Shown piece by piece: positions 58,001 to 64,000 of a stretch of DNA of 64,000 bases (positions are counted from its first letter, which is position 1; each line of letters begins with the position of its first letter). The stretch covers positions 1,612,001-1,676,000 of the forward strand of contig NC_026657.2 of assembly GCF_000004075.3 (NCBI RefSeq), written 5' to 3'. This stretch comes from Cucumis sativus. Its lineage: Eukaryota > Streptophyta > Magnoliopsida > Cucurbitales > Cucurbitaceae. Position numbers and translations under genes: made by a program. The notes under the pieces are model-generated. The model saw only the letters and a list, made by a program, of their open reading frames with translations, was not told the DNA's origin and ran no database searches.

Positions 58001-61000
58001 ATTTATTTTTAATTTCAAAATTGACATCTCTATAAAGCGTGCTTCAGTTCAGAAGCACCCTTACATAAGAGGCACAAATGAGGTCCAAGAGATGCAAGAG
58101 TTCAATCTTTAGGTAAGCTCAATTATACTGAATCTGTCGTGTATGTATTGCCAGGCAAAAAACTTGACATTATCTGAAATTCTAACCTTCCAAACTGAGG
58201 ATAAATGTAGGGTGGGGGCTGGGAATTACATAGGGGAGAGGAAAAAGAACTATGAGAAATCTGTGGGATTAAGTGGTCCATATACAAACATCTCTAGTCT
58301 TGGGTGATGAAGGAAGATGTCATGACCTCACTTGTACAAGATCTGTTCTATTCTATAGATTGTACAACTATTGCCTTGAATTCTAAGAAGATGTTGATCT
58401 TCCATGAAAATAAGATTGTACAACTATGCCCTTTAGTTCTAGTTTTGATTTAGAGGAAGTAAAATTCCTCGTGACTTTGATTTTGGTTTCATTCAAAAAA
58501 CCTCATACCAATGGAGATATTTGGAGGGTTGTGTTAGGATACCATCTAACAAGAAAGTTTCAAGAGCACAAAATTCTCAAAGATAAAAATGTATTGAAAT
58601 ATAAGAGAAGTTACAATATATCATAGCCATTTGAGAGGCTACACTCTCCCAGACTCCTACAAGGGAAATCCCTAACCAAACTCACTACCTCTATTTATAA
58701 CTAAAACCGTCAATAAAGTCCTTAGCTAATTACTAATATGCCCTTACTCATAAACATATTAATATTCCTAATATAACCATAACTAGGGCCCTTACACGTT
58801 GTTGTCTCTAACAAGTGGTATCGGGGTCATGCTTTTGACCTAGCCATGCTGGTAAAATTCTCGAGTGCTAAATAAAGAAGTGTGTCTTGAAAGATAGCTA
58901 TGGTGGAGATTTGTGATAGAGCTCTACAGGAATAGTGGAATACTAATGACAACAGGAGTTGACTTGAAGAGCTTGATGGATTGATGGCCATTTGAGGGGA
59001 GGTTTGATGGTCATTTGTTCAAGGAGATGATTGTTGGGAATGTGTAAGACCCCTAGTTACGGAGATAGTTTGTAGGAGGAGCATATTAGTAATTAGACAA
59101 CAATTTGTTAGGGTTTAGTTATAAATAGTAATTTCCTTCGGGAATGTTGGAAAAGTCTAGGGCCTCTTGAAAGGCTGGTGATTATTTCAATATATTTTCA
59201 TATTTCAGAGTTTTTGAGTAGTTTTGTTCTCGAGTATTTTCTTGTTAGATGGTATCCTAATAGAATGTAATAAAGTTCCACACTGGCTAAATACGATCAT
59301 TGACTTTTGATGATTTCCTAAGAAGTCTCATCAACTTTTGTGCCTCCTATATTTTATATGATTTATCAATGGTACATGGAATATTTGTTTGGACAAAATT
59401 TTTATTGATGGTCCATCAAGACCTATTAACTTTTAAGATAAGAATTACAACAATTTTCAAAGGTCAAGTTAAATTTGATTCATTGAAAGTTTGTGGTAAA
59501 AATTTGATGCGTCTTGTCAAGTTAGTGGTAAAGATTGATCTTTCCCCTTGAAAATTTATCTCATTCATCAAATATAATCTGGGCATTTAGAATAGGAATA
59601 TCGGCTTATGTACATATTTTGTTGTTGATCTGTCTGCAGACAGTTTTGCCTGGTAGGTTAGGGAAGACTTGTGGTTTTGTTAGTTTGAGGACTTATTATA
59701 TGATTCTGATATTTTTGATTTTATGCTGCAGTGTTAAAAGCAAATGCGACTTTTCCAGACAAGACACCTTCTTCTAGCTCTCCTCTATTTGACAAGCAAT
59801 CACCAGATCCATCATCATCTGGGTATGGGAGTTCTAGACACCGTTTGATTTCACTTTATGCCTTTATTTATTTTGTCTTCTCAGCTGCCATGAATTTTGT
59901 TCCTGATATTGGTTTTGACAATCTTGCTTATTTTATTTAACTTGAAGTCTTTTCATCTGGCAACTGAACAATATACTCGTCATTATATTATTGGTTTAAG
60001 ATCAAGGAAGATTTTACAGCCGTTGTACATTTGTATTTGTGAGTTCTAAAGATCGTGGAGATTTTTTCACTCATTTTTAGGGTCTTGTGAACTCCTTTAA
60101 AGTTAGTTTGATAATATTCTTCCCTTCCTGAACCTGATATCAGATTACTTCTCTGGGATCCAACCCCCTACAGCCAACTGTTCAACATGTGCTAATCATG
60201 ACCAGGCTTAATTAGGCTACCATTACCATAGTCTGAATAGCAATATTTAGGCTTTTCTTCTGGCTCTGGGCATTGAGATTTTCATTTTTGTTGGTTTTAT
60301 GTTTCAGGACTTCAAATAGAGTAGCTTCACTTCGACAACTTTCTAGCAACTTCTCCCAATTCAACAATGTGCGACTCCCTATCCGTTCACCAAAGCCATT
60401 GACCAGAAAGGTGTTTCATAATTTGTCAATTTATCTTCTGCTTTGTAGTTATCGAACACAAGTAAATTTCCTTATTCTAATTTGAGAAGGATTTTAGGAT
60501 GCCGCCACAATCAATGAATGGAGATTTTCCAAGTTAAGGGAATTTCGGGAGAGGCATATTGAAGCAGAAAATGAAGCTTTTGATCGATACATGAAGAATA
60601 TTAATCTATTGGAAGAGGTCTTTTCTACAAAATCTATGATTGATGATAGGCCTCTTAAGGACAGACCCCCTGTAAACTCTGGTACAGAAGCCAACCCCGA
60701 GGAAATGACACCTGGGTTGAAGTTAAAGTTAGGATCGACATCAGACAATTCTAGAAAGAGGATACGCAAAATTGTTGAAGATGGACTAAGAAAAATTAAA
60801 ATAGTCGAGACAATTGATAACGTCGATGAGGTCACTGACCATGCCCAAGCTGATAGGGGTGAGGACGAGACAAATCCTAATGATGGATGCAAAATGCTAG
60901 AAGGTTGGCATGCTAAAAGAACTCGAGCTTTAGGTGATCTCATCGACAAGCTAAACAAAGCCCGAAATGAGGAGGATTTAAAATCTTGCTTGGCAATGAA

Positions 61001-61220
61001 ACATCAGCTTTCTGACCAACACAAAACAACATCCAGTGAAGCAGAATCTGAAGAGACTGACACGTCCAAGGAGCAGCAAGTTATAAAGAAAGATTTAGAC
61101 TCAAGGAAAGAATTGGGTTTTTCATTGCCAAAGTTGGTTAACAAAACTAACATTGATCAACAAACTCTGAACCAAATTGATGCTCACTTTTCTTCTCTCA
61201 AGCAGATAGGCAATCTATGA
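55031..61220 (+). CDS. SHI/LRP1-type cysteine-cluster (zinc-finger-like) nuclear protein
   Basis: Five coding exons (55031-55218, 55515-55576, 59732-59822, 60308-60410, 60498-61220) join in frame to 388 residues. Residues 53-83 form a C-x2-C-x7-C-x4-C-x2-CC-x6-C-x2-H cluster (KCRVCGNVA, then RCPYESCKSCCARNQNPC), the spacing of the zinc-binding RING-like domain of the SHI/STY/LRP1 family (DUF702). The domain is split by intron 1 at Arg63. The rest is unlike classic SHI factors: a Ser-rich linker, a charged region with WRFSKLREFRERHIEAENEA, likely helical or coiled-coil, and a basic stretch SRKRIRK (233-239) that may be a nuclear signal. No IXGH-type domain is seen. A nuclear role is likely; DNA binding is inference. 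The second intron is 4.2 kb and full of retroelement relics. Confidence 0.85.
57140..57420. repeat. Degraded short transposon-like element in intron 2 of the SHI-type gene
   Basis: Repeated words such as TTATTATAGTTGGTTTATAA, AAATAGTAAAAACGGTAGC, GGTTATTATAGTC and a closing CCCAAACGGCTCC resemble elements near 10930-11000 and 41690-41810. It is probably a non-autonomous DNA element; its ends were not fixed. Confidence 0.35.
57600..58215 (-). mobile_element. LINE retrotransposon relic (zf-RVT region)
   Basis: Read on the minus strand, 58205 down to 58125 gives VWKVRISDNVKFFAWQYIHD. Slightly further, in another frame, comes LGPHLCLLCKGASELKHAL followed by RC. These are the WKV....FFAW and C-x2-C-x4-E-x3-H signatures of the zf-RVT domain found after the reverse transcriptase in plant LINEs. 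Stops and frameshifts are frequent. A tail-like segment ends near 57600. The element is truncated and inactive. Confidence 0.7.
58532..58812 (+). mobile_element. LTR of a degraded LTR-retrotransposon, forward orientation
   Basis: It starts TGTTAGGATACCATC and ends GTCTCTAACA, giving the canonical TG...CA ends with a 6-base inverted repeat TGTTAG/CTAACA. About 280 bp. It is followed two bases later by a primer-binding-site-like TGGTATCGGGGTC. A related copy lies inverted at 59032-59262. Confidence 0.75.
58815..59031 (+). mobile_element. Primer-binding site and leader of the degraded LTR element
   Basis: TGGTATCGGGGTC resembles TGGTATCAGAGC, the initiator-Met tRNA primer site of plant Copia elements, with a few changes. 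The remaining 200 bases look like an untranslated leader running towards gag, but no gag or pol coding follows before the inverted LTR. Confidence 0.6.
59032..59262 (-). mobile_element. Second, inverted LTR of the same family
   Basis: The reverse complement of this 231-bp stretch reads TATTAGGATACCATCTAACA and continues with TTACTAATATGC..ACTAGGG..CTTACAC to CCCAACA. It is collinear with the LTR at 58532-58812 but diverged and about 50 bp shorter. Its outer end has lost the perfect TG terminus. Confidence 0.75.
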
Positions 61221-61380
61221 TTTGATGCAGATCTTGTTATTTTTTTTTACCCCTCTATTGACATTAGGTTAAAAATCTCCAAACATGATGCTGTAATGTC
61301 CTCATGTAATTTATTCTCTCAACAGCCATTGATGTTTATATGGCAACAGCATTAAATGTGCATTGTCTCTTCACAAAATT
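61221..61380 (+). other. 3' untranslated region of the SHI-type gene
   Basis: Non-coding sequence after the stop codon. The 3' end is not defined. Confidence 0.5.
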
Positions 61381-64000
61381 CCACACCTCATTTTTCTGAT
61401 CTTTCCTTATTTGTTATGAAATGATCAGTTGGATCGTGAACCTTGAACTTGTGTTTGAGATTGAAAATTTTCAAAGAAAGATCAGGATATGTGCTAGATC
61501 TTTGTGAAAAGGATGTTGAAGAAAAGGAAAAGTTTGTAACATGGGCTGTTTTTTTGGGCCATAAGATTGCAATAAATGGGCCTAAAATAGTATCATTGTG
61601 ACTTAATCATTGATATTTCTTTTCAAAAGTTGCAACATGTGCTATTCTTCAACAGAATAGAGATATTTGGCTTTTTGTTTAGTCACAAAATGAGGTTGTT
61701 ATGATGCCTCAAAGAAAAGGGAATTCCTATGATTTTTTCTTCCCACTAATAGCTATGTAATGTTGGTTCATTCCAATAGCTAAAGATAAACAATTGAAAC
61801 TAGCAAGTTTTTTTAATGGGGACAGCCAAACTCAACCATACATCTCATTCATTATTTATCTTTGAATCAAAGTCATTTGTTTCAGATGGGTTGCTTGCAC
61901 ATTCCCACCACCCAACAACCAAAGACCAAATAGAAAAGAGGGAAAAAAAATCCATATGGGTTCCATAGGAAACATTGATCTAATTATGACAAAGAATTCC
62001 ATCTTTTAAATCCTTTTTCTCATCCATTGTGTGCATTTGGAGTTTCTTAATGGGATGGGCATTGCCTTTTCTCTTTGCTTTAATCTTCCAAATATGTTTT
62101 AGGTCAAGTTATAAGTTTAGTTCCCCAACACGACTTTTCTTTCCCTTATTTAATACCTTGAACTATCGTAAATATTTGAGATATTGTTTTGATCCTTAAC
62201 TCGCCATAACAGATTCAATATCCGAATTTTTCATTATAATTCTTGAAGTTCTCAAACACTTAGTTACGATAAAACTATTTAAAAACCTTCATTGTTTACG
62301 TTGCTTACTATTTTGTAACCGTCTTTTATATCCCACATTCAAATAATTTGAACTCCAAATATAAATTATTGTAACCAATAGATTATAATGATCAATTCAA
62401 TGTTCTAAAATAAAACTTAATAGGTTTAGAAACTTTTAATTTTATCTTAAAAGTTCTTCAATAATTTTCTTTTAAAAAGATAATTGACTATTAGATATAA
62501 ATTTGAAATTTAATCCAACCATAAACTCTACGTTTCTAATAGATTCATGAATTCTAGTATCCAATAATTAAATTTATAATTTTGAAATTTGAGAAAGGAA
62601 TTAAAATAAAGGGAAATTGTTTTTTCAACAATTGTTGGGAAATACTTTCTAATAAACAATCTATTATTGTCTTCCTTTAATTGATAAATATCAACGTTTA
62701 TAACTCAACATCACTGTCTTAGACTACTTAATCATTAATTTTTTGAAATATTTATAAATTTTTTGATTCATTTTACATAAATTATCGAATAAATTTTTTA
62801 TGACCAAAATTTTGTAATTTTAGCTATGTTTTTTCTTTTACACAATTACAGGTGTAATCTAAACCCAAGAACAAATTTCATAGAGGTTTTCAAACTTTTT
62901 TGTAAGTAATTTTGTTTTTTAATTTTTTGCTTGGAAGAAGAAAAAGCTGTCAAATGCTTTAAGTTTTCAATGGCTTTACTCATCTCAACATCTAACTTTT
63001 TCAGAAGCCATTAGGCATTTTTATGAAACCCCATTATCATGGCATTATATATGATTCTATATTTCTGAGTGAATGGTTTAAATTCACTACACACATACAC
63101 ACAAATAAATAAATAAAACCGTTCTGAAGAACAAACTATTATTATTCATAATGATCAATAAGTCAAGGAAATGGGACAACCACAATACAATTAATTTATA
63201 TGAATTATTCACTCCTAATATGTCTTTCTCACATGCTTTCCTTTTGTTGCCTTCAACCTAATCTCTCCCTCTCTGTCCCTCTGATCTCTTCAAATGTTTC
63301 GCTATAATTATGTTGGATTAAAGCCTTTAAATGTGTATATATAACATATCTATGTATTATATATAAATTTAATTTGGTTAAAATATCAATTCTTTTCTTA
63401 TACTTTAAAGATTGTTTAATTTAAATTTTCAACATCTAATATTGTCTAATTTCAATCTCTATACGTCTTAAATTCTCTCTTGAACGTTAATATATGTACT
63501 AAAATTAATTAAAGAACAATAATAATTTACTATCATGCAAGAAAATAGAGTATATGAATATGATTTCAAATTCAGTAAAATTTATTAAGAATATGCAGAT
63601 GAAAAATTGAAAAATTAAAAATGCATAAAATAAATTCAAACAAATTGAATATGTCGATTTTAACCTAAAAGTACTTTTAAGGAGTGATCGTAAAATAAAT
63701 TGAATATGTCGATCAAAATGATATTTTAACCAAGAAGTGTTTAGTAGTTTTTATTTTTTAACATATATATATTTGTAAATAAAATATAAAATATAATAAT
63801 TGGTTGGTTGAGAAGTATGTGTTTTGTCTTGCAAAATTAGAAGCAGGAATGAGGGTGTGTTTGTACTATTAGGGTTAGTTTCTGATTGATGCAATTTCCA
63901 CTGCCCTGGATTAGGAAAGTTTAGTGCTAGAGCATAGCCAACAAAGTTACTAGAATGATTACAGTAATAAAAGGAAGTCGTTTGCCTATATCGTTGGCAA
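61380..64000. other. AT-rich intergenic region to the window end
   Basis: No coding region recognised. Three GGGCC/GGGCT-type words lie at about 61541-61577. A slightly less AT-rich stretch occupies the last 160 bases, which may belong to a gene beyond the window. Confidence 0.6.

Noticed and set aside
59300..59551. 83-codon open frame as an extra exon of the SHI-type gene
   Set aside because: Exons 2 and 3 already join in frame and the peptide shows no conservation pattern; it lies beside retroelement relics.
60494..60958. Minus-strand 154-codon open frame
   Set aside because: It is antisense to the last exon of the SHI-type gene, whose sense frame is spliced, long and charged as expected.

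Overview
This is nuclear DNA of a dicot plant. It is AT-rich and holds widely spaced, intron-bearing genes whose conceptual proteins match well-known plant families. The repeats, and a decayed copy of plastid accD at about 15437-15905, suggest a cucurbit, probably Cucumis; that species call is inference from memory and was not searched. There is no operon, CRISPR array or prokaryotic-style gene cluster, and I found no convincing new multi-gene system. The unusual content is in gene structure, duplication and repeat relics.

Layout. (1) At 1-620 a probable 5' leader of a minus-strand gene runs out of the window. (2) At 4260-6242 (+) lies VPS55, an endosomal membrane protein in four coding exons. 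(3) At 11459-15096 and 17820-20498 (+) are two tandem paralogs of an Sgpp-like HAD sugar-phosphate phosphatase, with five identical-length coding exons each. The 2.7 kb between them carries a nuclear plastid-DNA relic (accD) and a possible RNase H relic. (4) At 23476-33459 (+) is the NMD helicase UPF1: 29 coding exons, 1,269 residues, one GC-AG intron, one NAGNAG acceptor and a short uORF next to a telo-box. (5) At 34516-35181 (-) is a single-exon METTL21-type methyltransferase, convergent with UPF1. (6) At 36746-37295 is a three-unit 182-bp tandem repeat. (7) At 38301-49088 (-) is LON2, the peroxisomal Lon protease: 17 coding exons, 886 residues, ending in SKL, with a second GC-AG intron. (8) 49250-54650 is AT-rich intergenic DNA. 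(9) At 55031-61220 (+) is a SHI/LRP1-type cysteine-cluster protein of 388 residues. Its 4.2-kb second intron holds a LINE relic and two related LTRs in opposite orientation. (10) 61380-64000 is intergenic.

The genes are independent housekeeping functions: endosomal sorting, metabolite dephosphorylation, RNA quality control, protein methylation, peroxisomal proteostasis and nuclear regulation. UPF1 and LON2 are also close neighbours in Arabidopsis (At5g47010 and At5g47040), so this part looks like old conserved linkage. Exon borders were derived by hand from GT/GC-AG sites, reading frame and remembered family sequences. UTR limits and transcription starts are uncertain.
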